Source: Burkholderiaceae bacterium
GTDB taxonomy: Bacteria > Pseudomonadota > Gammaproteobacteria > Burkholderiales > Burkholderiaceae
NCBI GenBank assembly: GCA_025057735.1
Contig: JANWUU010000127.1
Location: 1-13,917 of the forward strand
DNA length: 13,917 bases
Direction: 5' to 3'
Shown: positions 7,367 to 13,917 of the stretch, in pieces
Numbering within the stretch: position 1 is the stretch's first letter
How the letters are laid out: the number at the start of each line of letters is the position of its first letter
Position numbers and translations under genes: made by a program
The notes under the pieces: generated by a model
What the model saw: the letters and a program-made list of their open reading frames with translations, nothing else
The model's database searches: none
What the model was told of the DNA's origin: nothing

Positions 7367-9025
7367 TCACTTTAGCGGCTTGAAGCGCAGGCGGCGCGGC
7401 TTGGCCTGCTCTTCGCCGAGGCGGCGTTTCTTGTCCTCTTCGTACTCGCGGTAGTTGCCGGCGAAGAAGTACCACTGCGAGTCGCCCTCGGCGGCCAGAA
7501 TGTGCGTGCAGATCCGATCGAGGAACCAGCGGTCGTGCGAGATCACCAGTACCGAGCCGGGGAACTCCAGCAGCGCATCCTCCAGCGCGCGCAGCGTCTC
7601 CACGTCTAGATCATTAGACGGCTCGTCCAGCAGCAGCACGTTGCCGCCTTGCAGCAGCGTCTTGGCCAGGTGCAGGCGGCCGCGCTCGCCCCCGGACAGC
7701 TGCCCGACAATCTTCTGCTGGTCGGCGCCGCGGAAATTAAAGCGGCCCAAATAAGCGCGAGAGGGAATTTCGAACTTCCCAATCGTCAGCACATCCTGCC
7801 CGCCAGAGACATCTTCCCAGACCGTTTTGTCAGCCGACAGAGCCTCGCGCGACTGGTCCACATAGGCCAGCTTGACGGTCTTGCCGATGCGGATTTCGCC
7901 AGAATCAGGCTGTTCCTTGCCGATGATCATGCGGAACAGCGTCGATTTGCCGGCCCCGTTCGGTCCGATGATGCCGACAATCGCTCCCGGCGGCACCTTA
8001 AATGACAGCCGGTCGATCAGCAGCCGGTCGCCGTAGCCCTTGCTAACGTCGACGAACTCGATCACTTCATTGCCGAGCCGTTCGCCAGGTGGGATGAAGA
8101 TTTCCTGCGTCTCGTTGCGCTTCTGGTACTCGTAGCTGCACAGCTCCTCAAAGCGCGCCAGCCGAGCCTTGCTCTTGGCCTGACGCGCCTTCGGGTTGCT
8201 GCGCACCCACTCAAGCTCGGCTTTCATCGCCTTGATGCGCGCCGCTTCCTGCTTAGCCTCCTGCTCGAGCCGCTTTTCTTTCTGCTCCAGCCACGAGCTG
8301 TAGTTACCCTGCCAGGGGATGCCATGGCCGCGGTCTAGCTCCAGGATCCACTGACAGGCGTTGTCCAAAAAGTAACGGTCGTGCGTGACACCGACCACCG
8401 TACCCGGAAAGCGCTGCAGGTATTGTTCCAGCCACTCGACTGACTCGGCATCGAGGTGGTTGGTCGGCTCGTCCAGCAGCAGCATGTCGGGCTTCGAGAT
8501 CAGCAGCCGGCACAGCGCCACCCGCCGTTTTTCACCGCCAGAAAGATGCGCGATCTTGGCGTCCCACGGCGGCAGCCGCAACGCATCGGCCGCAATCTCG
8601 AGCTGGTGCTCGATGTCCTCGCCGGCTGCCGCCAAAATCGCCTCATATTTGGCCTGCTCGGCGGCGAGCTTGTCGAAGTCCGCATCCGGTTCGGCATAGG
8701 CGGCGTAGATTTCTTCAAGCTTGCGGCGCGCCTCGAGGACCTCCCCCAGCCCCGCCTCGACCTCTTGGCGGACGGTTTTCTCCGGGTCAAGCTGCGGCTC
8801 CTGGGGCAGGTAGCCGATGCGGATGCCGGGCATTGGAATGGCCTCGCCATCGAAGTTCTTGTCCACCCCGGCCATGATTCGCAGTAGGGTGGATTTGCCG
8901 GCGCCATTTAGGCCCAGCACGCCGATCTTGGCGCCGGGAAAAAAGGACAGCGAAATGTTGCGCAGGATCTCACGCTTAGGCGGCACGACCTTACTGACGC
9001 GCCGCATCGTGTACACGTATTGCAT
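7367..9025 (-). CDS. ettA: Energy-dependent translational throttle EttA (ABC-F ATPase)
   Basis: A soluble ribosome-associated ATPase with two ABC domains and no membrane part. In E. coli, EttA binds the ribosomal E site and holds back the first elongation steps when the ATP/ADP ratio is low. The 552 residues compare with 555 in E. coli. Domain 1: GLNGAGKST at 38-46, LSGGE at 161-165, LLLDEPTNHLD with catalytic Glu186. Domain 2: GPNGAGKST at 354-362, LSGGE at 443-447, LLLDEPSNDLD with Glu468. Between them lies the charged tRNA-interaction linker (about 245-300, EAKQEAARIKAMKAELEWVRSNPKARQAKSKARLARFEEL). The arm subdomain is near 95-140. The ATG at 9023-9025 has GAAGG seven bases upstream. The last codons contain no extra domain. 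It lies 99 bases downstream of the hsp20 genes on the same strand. Confidence 0.96.
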   Translation of the reverse strand: MQYVYTMRRVSKVVPPKREILRNISLSFFPGAKIGVLGLNGAGKSTLLRIMAGVDKNFDGEAIPMPGIRIGYLPQEPQLDPEKTVRQEVEAGLGEVLEARRKLEEIYAAYAEPDADFDKLAAEQAKYEAILAAAGEDIEHQLEIAADALRLPPWDAKIAHLSGGEKRRVALCRLLISKPDMLLLDEPTNHLDAESVEWLEQYLQRFPGTVVGVTHDRYFLDNACQWILELDRGHGIPWQGNYSSWLEQKEKRLEQEAKQEAARIKAMKAELEWVRSNPKARQAKSKARLARFEELCSYEYQKRNETQEIFIPPGERLGNEVIEFVDVSKGYGDRLLIDRLSFKVPPGAIVGIIGPNGAGKSTLFRMIIGKEQPDSGEIRIGKTVKLAYVDQSREALSADKTVWEDVSGGQDVLTIGKFEIPSRAYLGRFNFRGADQQKIVGQLSGGERGRLHLAKTLLQGGNVLLLDEPSNDLDVETLRALEDALLEFPGSVLVISHDRWFLDRICTHILAAEGDSQWYFFAGNYREYEEDKKRRLGEEQAKPRRLRFKPLK

Positions 9026-9065
9026 GCGGGAACCTTCGGGACGGGGCGCGAAGTTTACTCACGTC

Positions 9066-9099
9066 AACGCGCGCGCTGCCGGCAAGCAGCCCGCGCGTT
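9066..9099. terminator. Strong inverted repeat between hsp20 genes and ettA
   Basis: Fourteen-base arms (9066-9079 and 9086-9099) with a single mismatch and a 6-base loop CGGCAA. On the plus strand the second arm runs into TTTTCTCC, as in an intrinsic terminator, but no plus-strand gene is upstream. On the minus strand, where the Hsp20 messages arrive, only TT follows the stem. It may still slow or end hsp20 transcripts, shield their 3' ends, or let a fraction read into ettA. The inverted repeat is seen directly; its function is inferred. Confidence 0.5.
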
Positions 9100-9124
9100 T
9101 TCTCCTCAGACGACGGCTGCGCTG

Positions 9125-9619
9125 TTACGCCTTGACCGGAATGCGCCGTACGACCGCGCTAGCAGCCTTCGGCAGCTCGATGCGCAGTACACCGTCGCGA
9201 TAAGTGGCGCGCGCTTTGTCGCCCTGCACCGGCACAGGCAGGCCGATCGCGCGCTGGAAGCGGCCATAGGCGCATTGCATCAGGCGGTAGCGCCCGCGCG
9301 TGCTCTCCTGCTCGAAGCGCTTCTCGCCCTCCACCCACAAGACGTCGTCGCGCACCTCGATGCGGAAATCATCCTTGCGCATGCCGGGAGCCTCCAGCCG
9401 CACGACCACGCGCTCGTCGTCGTCGAAGACATCCACCGCCAGCAAGCCCCAGTCCATCGGCGGCACCTCGGTGACCACCTCCGCCGGCAGCGTACTGCCG
9501 CCGGTGCGGGTGAAGCGCGTCAGCGCGCTGGCGGCGCGGGCGCGCAGCTGCCGCCACTCCGCCGCCAGCGCGTCCCAGGCCTGTTCCAGGCCCCGCTTGA
9601 ACTCGGTGAGGACGTTCAT
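9125..9619 (-). CDS. Small heat-shock protein, Hsp20/alpha-crystallin family (third of the minus-strand set)
   Basis: A 164-residue ATP-independent holdase that should bind unfolding proteins. Residues 1-56 are an alpha-helical, Arg/Ala-rich tail (EQAWDALAAEWRQLRARAASALTRF). The alpha-crystallin domain spans about 57-150 (AVDVFDDDERVVVRLEAPGM, VEGEKRFEQES, the family signature ATYRDGVLRIELPK). The C-terminus RRIPVKA contains the I-x-V anchor (160-162) used for oligomer assembly. The ATG at 9617-9619 has a good Shine-Dalgarno (GGGAGGTT). Its long N-terminal arm and the charged stretch DVFDDDER distinguish it from the other two copies, so it is not a recent duplicate. It lies 34 bases after the middle hsp20 and probably shares its transcript. 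Confidence 0.93.
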   Translation of the reverse strand: MNVLTEFKRGLEQAWDALAAEWRQLRARAASALTRFTRTGGSTLPAEVVTEVPPMDWGLLAVDVFDDDERVVVRLEAPGMRKDDFRIEVRDDVLWVEGEKRFEQESTRGRYRLMQCAYGRFQRAIGLPVPVQGDKARATYRDGVLRIELPKAASAVVRRIPVKA

Positions 9620-9653
9620 CGGAACCTCCCGACCGTGTTCACCGCACGATGCC

Positions 9654-10043
9654 TTATGCCACCTTCACGGTGATGCGCTTAGGCTGCGCCTCGGCATATT
9701 TCGGAATGCGCAGCTTCAGCACGCCGTCCTTCAGATTGGCCTCGGCGCGGCCGCTGTCCAGCTCGCGGCTCAGCGTAAAGGCGCGGCGGTAACGCGGCAG
9801 TCGAATCTCCGCGTATGTCGCCTCCATGCCCTGCGGCGTCGTGGCGGCGATCGTCCCTTCAATGGTCAACGAATCGCCTTCAATTTTCACCTCCAGCGTC
9901 TCCTTCGAAACGCCGGGCAGATCCGCAAATAGCGTGATGCCGGTTTCATCTTCCAGCACATCCACGCGCGGCGTGAGCGCGGCCTGGTCCGGCACGCGCG
10001 CCGGCGCGGCTTGCCGGGTCTCGGTCACTTGTCCGTTGCTCAT
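9654..10043 (-). CDS. Small heat-shock protein, Hsp20/alpha-crystallin family (second, shortest)
   Basis: A 129-residue holdase with a short unstructured N-terminal arm (MSNGQVTETRQAAPARVPDQAALTP). The alpha-crystallin domain covers about 26-113 (PRVDVLEDETGITLFADLPGVSKETLEVKIEGDSLTIEG, then AEANLKDGVLKLRIPK). The tail PKRITVKVA includes the I-x-V anchor. The start at 10041-10043 is preferred over ATG 10062-10064: it has AGGAGG six bases upstream, whereas the upstream ATG overlaps the previous stop (ATGA) without a ribosome-binding site and would only add MSRQEVV. The FADLPGV wording, as remembered, resembles class-A bacterial Hsp20s. It lies 17 bases after the first hsp20. Confidence 0.93.
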   Translation of the reverse strand: MSNGQVTETRQAAPARVPDQAALTPRVDVLEDETGITLFADLPGVSKETLEVKIEGDSLTIEGTIAATTPQGMEATYAEIRLPRYRRAFTLSRELDSGRAEANLKDGVLKLRIPKYAEAQPKRITVKVA

Positions 10044-10060
10044 GACGACCTCCTGACGAC

Positions 10061-10513
10061 TCATTGCACCGTGATGCGCTTGGGCAGCGCCGACTCGCGA
10101 CGGCCCACCGTGATGTGCAGCACACCGTCCCGATACTTCGCCTCGACCTTCGACGGATCGGCATCATCAGGCAGCGCAATCGCGCGCCGGAAGCGCCCGG
10201 CGAAACGCTCGTTGCTATAGACGCTGACCTTATCGCTGTCCTCGGGCACATCCGAGGCGCGCTCCCCGGCGATGGTGAGCACGCCGCGGTCGACCGTGAC
10301 CTCAAGCTTGTTCGGATCGATGCCTGGCGCGAAAGCGTAAATCTCGACGCTGCCGGGCGTCGAACCGATGTTGATCGCCGGAAACGCCCCCGGCGCCACC
10401 GACCGGATACTGGCCGGAAGCCCTGCCAGGCCGAACAACTCGTCGACCTCACGGCGCAGCCGGTCGAACTCCGCGAACAGGGTTTGCGGATACGACAACA
10501 ATGATTCGAACAT
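10061..10513 (-). CDS. Small heat-shock protein, Hsp20/alpha-crystallin family (first, promoter-proximal)
   Basis: A 150-residue holdase. The N-terminal arm (1-42) is helical with LFAEFDRLRREVDELFG, a layout common in bacterial Hsp20s. The alpha-crystallin domain is about 43-138 (FPAINIGSTPGSVEIYAFAPGIDPNKLEVTVDRGVLTIAGER, then VEAKYRDGVLHITVGRRE). The tail LPKRITVQ carries the I-x-V anchor. The ATG at 10511-10513 follows a strong Shine-Dalgarno (GGAAGGAGGG). As the first gene of the minus-strand arm, it lies directly behind a sigma-32-like promoter and a leader of about 60 bases. It begins a set of three Hsp20s that probably assemble into mixed or separate oligomers and pass clients to DnaK/CbpA. 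Confidence 0.95.
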   Translation of the reverse strand: MFESLLSYPQTLFAEFDRLRREVDELFGLAGLPASIRSVAPGAFPAINIGSTPGSVEIYAFAPGIDPNKLEVTVDRGVLTIAGERASDVPEDSDKVSVYSNERFAGRFRRAIALPDDADPSKVEAKYRDGVLHITVGRRESALPKRITVQ

Positions 10514-10571
10514 AACTCGTCCCTCCTTCCTCTGCTCCCACAGCTACGGGAGGTACCCGCGCACCGGGTTG
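10514..10571 (-). promoter_or_regulatory. hsp20 leader with possible RNA-thermometer pairing
   Basis: This is the presumed 5' untranslated region of the first hsp20. In the transcript, CCUCC (from plus-strand 10549-10553) can pair with GGAGG of the Shine-Dalgarno (from 10522-10526). The same pyrimidine run (CUCCC, 10548-10552) can instead pair with GGGAG (10535-10539), which frees the ribosome-binding site. Leaders of bacterial hsp20 genes often contain heat-melting thermometers, so the idea is reasonable, but the pairs are short and no folding was computed. Confidence 0.35.
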
Positions 10572-10578
10572 CCCTGAA

Positions 10579-10606
10579 ATTCGGAGCGCGCGCCGCTAAT
10601 TTCAAG
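10579..10606 (-). promoter_or_regulatory. Sigma-32-like promoter for the hsp20 genes
   Basis: Reading the minus strand: CTTGAAA (10606-10600), a 13-base spacer, then CTCCGAAT (10586-10579). The E. coli heat-shock consensus is CTTGAAA, 11-16 bases, CCCCATNT. The -35 is perfect, preceded by CCC as in strong sites; the -10 matches about five of seven fixed positions. It lies roughly 65 bases before the first hsp20 ATG. Confidence 0.62.
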
Positions 10607-10628
10607 GGGCATCCGAACCTGCTCGGCC

Positions 10629-10656
10629 CTTGCAAAGGGGGCCCGATGCCCCGACA
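10629..10656 (+). promoter_or_regulatory. Sigma-32-like promoter for cbpA-cbpM-ftsH
   Basis: CTTGCAA (10629-10635), a 13-base spacer, then CCCCGACA (10649-10656), close to the heat-shock consensus CTTGAAA / CCCCATNT. The -10 would leave a leader of only 10-15 bases before ATG 10676, and it lies inside the alternative extension from ATG 10646, which argues against that longer start. The -35 overlaps a small inverted repeat (CCCTT-GCA-AAGGG, 10627-10639). Confidence 0.5.
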
Positions 10657-10675
10657 TCCATGCCAGGGGGCGCTC

Positions 10676-11620
10676 ATGAAATTTCGCGACTATTACGAGG
10701 TGCTCGGCGTGTCGCGTGACGCCAGCGCCGAGGAGATCAAGCGGGCCTGGCGCAAGCTGGCGCGCAAATACCATCCGGATGTCAGCAAGGAGCCGGACGC
10801 CGAGCGCCGGATGAAGGAGGTCAACGAGGCCTTCGAGGTGCTGGGCGATCCGGAAAAACGGGCCGCCTACGACAAGCTGCTCGCGCGCGGCCACCGCGCC
10901 GGCGAGGAATTTCAGCCGCCGCCGGACTGGGACCGCGAGTACGTCTTCGAAGAGGGCGGGGCGCCGCACGATTTCAGCGATTTCTTCGAGGCCATTTTCG
11001 GCGGCATCGGCAGGCGGCGCGGCGGTCCTCGCGCTTTCGCGAGCGATTTTTCGATGCCCGGCACCGACGAGCGGGCCCGCATCGAGATCGACCTGGAAGA
11101 CAGTTTCCGTGGCGCGACCCGCGACCTGACGCTGCGCGTACCGGAAGTGGACGCTCACGGCCACGTTTCCTGGCGCACGCGCACCGTGCAGGTGACCATC
11201 CCGCGCGGCATCCGACCCGGGCAGCAGATTCGGCTAGCGGGGCTCGGCAGCCCAGGCATCGGCGGCGGCGCGCCAGGCGATCTGTACCTCGAAGTGCAGT
11301 TCCGTCCGCATCCGCTCTATCGTGTCGACGGCCGCGATCTGTACCTGACCGTGCCCGTAGCCCCCTGGGAGGCGGCGCTTGGCGCCGACGTGCGCATCCC
11401 GACCCCGGAGGGGCCCGTCGACGTGCACGTGCCACCGCACTCCGGCAGCGGGCGCAAGCTGCGCCTGCGGGGCCGCGGCATTCCGGGCAATCCGCCCGGT
11501 GACCTGTATGCGGTGCTGGAGGTCGTGCTGCCCGAAGCGCGCACGGAAAAACAAAAGGATGTTTACCGGGCGATGGCGCGTGAGTTGCCATTTAACCCGC
11601 GCCCCCACTTTCCTGCCTGA
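10676..11620 (+). CDS. cbpA: DnaJ-type co-chaperone CbpA (curved-DNA-binding-protein class)
   Basis: A class II J-protein of 314 residues (E. coli CbpA about 306) that stimulates DnaK ATPase and hands over unfolded clients. The J domain is at residues 1-70 with the HPD catalytic triplet at 33-35 (KYHPDVS). A Gly/Phe-containing linker follows with DFSDFFEAIFGG. The rest is the two-lobed client-binding C-terminal region (RIEIDLEDSFRGATRDLTL, TIPRGIRPGQQIRLAGLG, GDLYLEVQFRPHPLYRVDGRDLYLTVPV). The cysteine-rich zinc domain of DnaJ is absent, which separates it from dnaJ. ATG 10676 is chosen because it starts the canonical MKFRDYYEVLGV and has a Shine-Dalgarno at 10664-10670. Followed 7 bases later by cbpM. 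Confidence 0.95.
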   Translation: MKFRDYYEVLGVSRDASAEEIKRAWRKLARKYHPDVSKEPDAERRMKEVNEAFEVLGDPEKRAAYDKLLARGHRAGEEFQPPPDWDREYVFEEGGAPHDFSDFFEAIFGGIGRRRGGPRAFASDFSMPGTDERARIEIDLEDSFRGATRDLTLRVPEVDAHGHVSWRTRTVQVTIPRGIRPGQQIRLAGLGSPGIGGGAPGDLYLEVQFRPHPLYRVDGRDLYLTVPVAPWEAALGADVRIPTPEGPVDVHVPPHSGSGRKLRLRGRGIPGNPPGDLYAVLEVVLPEARTEKQKDVYRAMARELPFNPRPHFPA

Positions 11621-11627
11621 GGATGCG

Positions 11628-11945
11628 ATGAGCGATATCCTGACCCTAACCGCCGCGGTGCTGGAGGAGGACGCCGAGCTTGCGCTGGACGACTTCTGCC
11701 GCGCCTGCGGTGTGCCAGCCGACTTCATCGACGCCTTGCTACAGGAGGAGCTGCTGACCCCGCTGCGGCGTGAGCCGACGCTTGCCTTCCCGGTCACCGC
11801 GGTGACGCGCGTGCGGCGTATCGTGCGGCTGCAGCGCGATTTCGACGCGAGCCTGCCGGCGGTGGCCGTGATGCTAGACCTGCTGGACGAAATCGAGCGG
11901 CTGCGTGCGGTCATCCGCCGTGCCGGCCTGCCCATGGAGCCATGA
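11628..11945 (+). CDS. cbpM: Chaperone modulator CbpM
   Basis: A 105-residue protein of the CbpM/MerR_2 type. In E. coli, CbpM binds the J domain of CbpA and restrains both its co-chaperone and DNA-binding activities. The length fits (E. coli 101), as does the pattern: a MerR-like N-terminal region ([27 protein letters not shown]) followed by a helical part with [38 protein letters not shown]. The start ATG at 11628 has TGAGGA upstream, overlapping the cbpA stop. Position right after cbpA strongly supports the assignment, since the sequence itself is poorly conserved. The ftsH ribosome-binding site overlaps its stop codon, so the three genes form one operon. Confidence 0.9.
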   Translation: MSDILTLTAAVLEEDAELALDDFCRACGVPADFIDALLQEELLTPLRREPTLAFPVTAVTRVRRIVRLQRDFDASLPAVAVMLDLLDEIERLRAVIRRAGLPMEP

Positions 11946-11955
11946 GGGGGACGCG

Positions 11956-13809
11956 ATGGACAAGCAACAAAGCTGGAACGTCGGTTATTGGCTGGTCGCC
12001 GTGGCGCTGCTGCTGCTGCTGCAGAGCTGGTGGCAGTCGGCCGCGCAACTGGAGCCCGTGCCATACAGCGAGTTCGAACGCTACCTGGCCGAGGGCAAGG
12101 TGGCAGAGGTGGTCGTCGGCGACCAAACCATCACCGGCAAGCTTAAGGTGCCGGAAGGCCGCAAGACCGCAATCGTCGCCACGCGCGTGGAGCCGCAACT
12201 GGCGGAGCGGCTAGACCGTTACAACGTGCCTTATACGCGGGTGGTACAGAGCACGTTCCTGCGCGATCTGCTGTCTTGGGTCGTTCCCGCGCTGGTGTTC
12301 TTCGCAGTCTGGTATTTCTTGTTCCGCCGCGTGGCGGAAAAGCAAGGCCTTGGCGGCTTTATGACGATCGGCAAGAGCCGCGCCAAGGTTTACGTAGAGA
12401 AAGACACCGGCGTGACCTTTGCCGACGTTGCCGGCGTTGACGAAGCCAAGGAGGAATTGCGCGAAGTCGTCGCGTTTCTGAAGAATCCGAAGGAGTACGG
12501 CCGGCTGGGCGCGCGTATCCCGAAGGGCGTCCTGCTGGTGGGCCCGCCGGGCACCGGCAAGACGCTGCTCGCCAAGGCGGTGGCCGGCGAGGCGGGCGTG
12601 CCGTTCTTCTCCATTTCCGGTTCCGAGTTCGTCGAGATGTTCGTCGGGGTCGGTGCAGCCCGCGTGCGCGACCTGTTCGAGCAGGCGCGTGCGAAGGCGC
12701 CGGCCATCATTTTCATCGACGAGCTGGACGCGCTCGGCCGCGCCCGCGGCGCCTTTGCACTCGGCGGCCACGACGAGAAAGAGCAGACGCTCAACCAGCT
12801 GCTGGTCGAGATGGACGGCTTCGATTCGTCGGTCGGTCTGATCATCCTGGCGGCCACCAACCGGCCGGAGATCCTCGATCCGGCGCTGCTGCGCGCCGGC
12901 CGCTTCGACCGCCAAGTGCTGGTGGACCGGCCCGACAAGAAGGGGCGGTTTGACATCCTGAAAGTGCACGTACGCAAGGTGCAGTTGGACCCCGGCGTCG
13001 ATCTGGAGCAAGTGGCAGCGATGACGACCGGTTTTTCCGGCGCGGACCTCGCCAACCTGGTCAACGAAGCGGCGCTGGCCGCCACGCGGCGCAACGCGAC
13101 CGCGGTGACGCTGGAGGACTTTACGCGCGCCTTCGAGCGCATCGTCGCCGGGCTGGAGAAGAAAAACCGCGTGCTGAATCCGCGCGAGCGCGAGGTCGTC
13201 GCCTACCACGAGATCGGCCATGCGCTGGTCGCGCGTGCGCTGCCCGGCACGGATCCGGTGCACAAGATCTCGATCGTACCGCGCGGCATCGGCGCGCTCG
13301 GCTATACGCTACAGCGCCCGACCGAGGACCGCTATCTGATGACGCGCGAGGAGCTGGAGCGCAAGATCATGGTGCTGCTGGGCGGCCGGGCGGCGGAGAA
13401 ACTCGTCTTCGGGCATCTGTCCACCGGCGCCGCCGACGATCTGGCGCGCGTCACCGACATCGCACGCGACATGGTCACGCGCTTCGGCATGGACGAGCGC
13501 CTGGGCTACATCGCCTTCGAGCCCCAGCGGCCGCGTTTCCTGGACGTGCCCGCGCCGCAGCCGCCTAACGGCAGTGCACTGTCGGAGGCCACACGCGAGA
13601 AGATCGACGCCGCCGTGCGCGAGATCGTGATGACCGCGTTCGAAAAGGCGCTGGCGATCCTGGCGGCCAACCGCGACGTGCTGGAGGCGAGCGCACGCGA
13701 ACTGCTGGCACGCGAAACGCTCGATGAGGAAGCGCTAAACCGGCTAATGGGCAACGTCAAGCCGCCCGCGGAGGCGCCGCGCCGCGAGCCGGTGGCGGCG
13801 GTGGCGTGA
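11956..13809 (+). CDS. ftsH: ATP-dependent zinc metalloprotease FtsH (probably an accessory paralogue)
   Basis: A 617-residue inner-membrane AAA+ protease that extracts and degrades unassembled membrane proteins and some cytosolic regulators. Two helices (about 10-25 and 105-124) flank a periplasmic domain. The AAA domain has GPPGTGKT at 196-203, IIFIDE at 251-256, pore loop MFVGVG at 228-233, and the second region of homology [20 protein letters not shown] at 300-319. The protease has HEIGH at 418-422 and Asp495 as third zinc ligand; usual FtsH reads HEAGH, and Ile is tolerated at that x position. It ends in a short Pro/Ala-rich tail. ATG 11956 has GAGGGGGA upstream. The housekeeping ftsH normally sits beside rrmJ and folP, so this copy, with chaperone genes, is likely a second, stress-dedicated one. 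Confidence 0.95.
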   Translation: MDKQQSWNVGYWLVAVALLLLLQSWWQSAAQLEPVPYSEFERYLAEGKVAEVVVGDQTITGKLKVPEGRKTAIVATRVEPQLAERLDRYNVPYTRVVQSTFLRDLLSWVVPALVFFAVWYFLFRRVAEKQGLGGFMTIGKSRAKVYVEKDTGVTFADVAGVDEAKEELREVVAFLKNPKEYGRLGARIPKGVLLVGPPGTGKTLLAKAVAGEAGVPFFSISGSEFVEMFVGVGAARVRDLFEQARAKAPAIIFIDELDALGRARGAFALGGHDEKEQTLNQLLVEMDGFDSSVGLIILAATNRPEILDPALLRAGRFDRQVLVDRPDKKGRFDILKVHVRKVQLDPGVDLEQVAAMTTGFSGADLANLVNEAALAATRRNATAVTLEDFTRAFERIVAGLEKKNRVLNPREREVVAYHEIGHALVARALPGTDPVHKISIVPRGIGALGYTLQRPTEDRYLMTREELERKIMVLLGGRAAEKLVFGHLSTGAADDLARVTDIARDMVTRFGMDERLGYIAFEPQRPRFLDVPAPQPPNGSALSEATREKIDAAVREIVMTAFEKALAILAANRDVLEASARELLARETLDEEALNRLMGNVKPPAEAPRREPVAAVA

Positions 13810-13865
13810 TGGGCGCACGGCGCGACCTCGGGCATAACCGTACAGCCCTCGTCCTCATCGCAGGG

Positions 13866-13888
13866 CGCGCCGGATTGGCGCCGGCGCG
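13866..13888. repeat. Perfect inverted repeat after ftsH (possible terminator)
   Basis: CGCGCCGG and CCGGCGCG separated by 7 bases (ATTGGCG), 57 bases after the ftsH stop. A hairpin this GC-rich could help end the chaperone operon, but no T run follows on either strand, so intrinsic termination is not well supported. The surroundings are rich in CG-type repeats, so it could be chance. Confidence 0.3.
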
Positions 13889-13917
13889 TCAGCCCGCCGG
13901 CGCGCGCTCCTCGGCGA

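Noticed and set aside
7604..7622. Short palindromic AT-richer patch and rare codons (TCT AAT GAT CTA) inside ettA
   Set aside because: It encodes the invariant PSNDLD of the second ATPase site. A few unusual codons in one spot are not enough to claim regulation or transfer.
10646..10675. Earlier ATG (10646) for cbpA
   Set aside because: The ten extra residues (MPRHPCQGAL) are not typical of J-proteins, and the extension covers the candidate -10 element. ATG 10676 has its own Shine-Dalgarno.
10514..10675. CIRCE element (HrcA operator) in the chaperone promoter region
   Set aside because: No TTAGCACTC / GAGTGCTAA arms are present; the small repeat CCCTT-GCA-AAGGG does not match it.
13879..13905. 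Direct repeat CGCCGGCGCG (two copies) near the right edge, considered as an attachment site or CRISPR-like repeat
   Set aside because: Only two short copies of low-complexity CG sequence in a GC-rich genome. There are no regular spacers, integrase or tRNA nearby.

Overview
The window is GC-rich, densely coded DNA (about two thirds G+C by eye). Gene order, codon use, the lengths of ThyA, EttA and CbpA, and the -10-like TACAAT before thyA all fit a proteobacterium, most likely a betaproteobacterium (Burkholderiales-like). This placement is an inference from protein similarity as remembered; no search was run. Fourteen protein genes can be supported, one cut by the left edge. I see no rRNA, tRNA, CRISPR array or insertion sequence. 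The longest stretch without a gene is about 160 bases (10514-10675), and it appears to be a divergent promoter region.

Left part (1-5745): the end of a MAPEG-family membrane protein overlaps a fused ABC exporter by four bases, and a CaiB/BaiF-type CoA-transferase follows. Convergent to that gene, only 4 bases away, is an FMN-dependent 2-hydroxyacid oxidase/dehydrogenase. Divergent from the oxidase is a concentrative nucleoside transporter.

Middle (4489-9025): the nucleoside transporter, thymidylate synthase (thyA) and dihydrofolate reductase (folA) are co-oriented. Together they link nucleoside uptake, dTMP synthesis and recycling of the dihydrofolate made by ThyA. Tail-to-tail with folA is a 74-residue membrane protein of unknown function, preceded on the minus strand by ettA, the ABC-F translational throttle.

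Right part (9125-13809): a compact protein quality-control island. Three different small heat-shock proteins (Hsp20) run on the minus strand. Diverging from them on the plus strand are the DnaJ-type co-chaperone CbpA, its modulator CbpM and a membrane AAA+ metalloprotease FtsH. The region between the two arms carries two back-to-back sequences resembling heat-shock sigma-32 promoters, and the hsp20 leader can be drawn with a pairing that covers the ribosome-binding site. The simplest reading is a coordinately heat-induced module: Hsp20s hold unfolding proteins, CbpA/CbpM direct clients to DnaK, and FtsH degrades failures at the membrane. It recalls the mobile heat-resistance loci (LHR/tLST) of other proteobacteria, but no ClpG/ClpK, YfdX or HdeD gene is visible here. 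This island is the most interesting part of the window.
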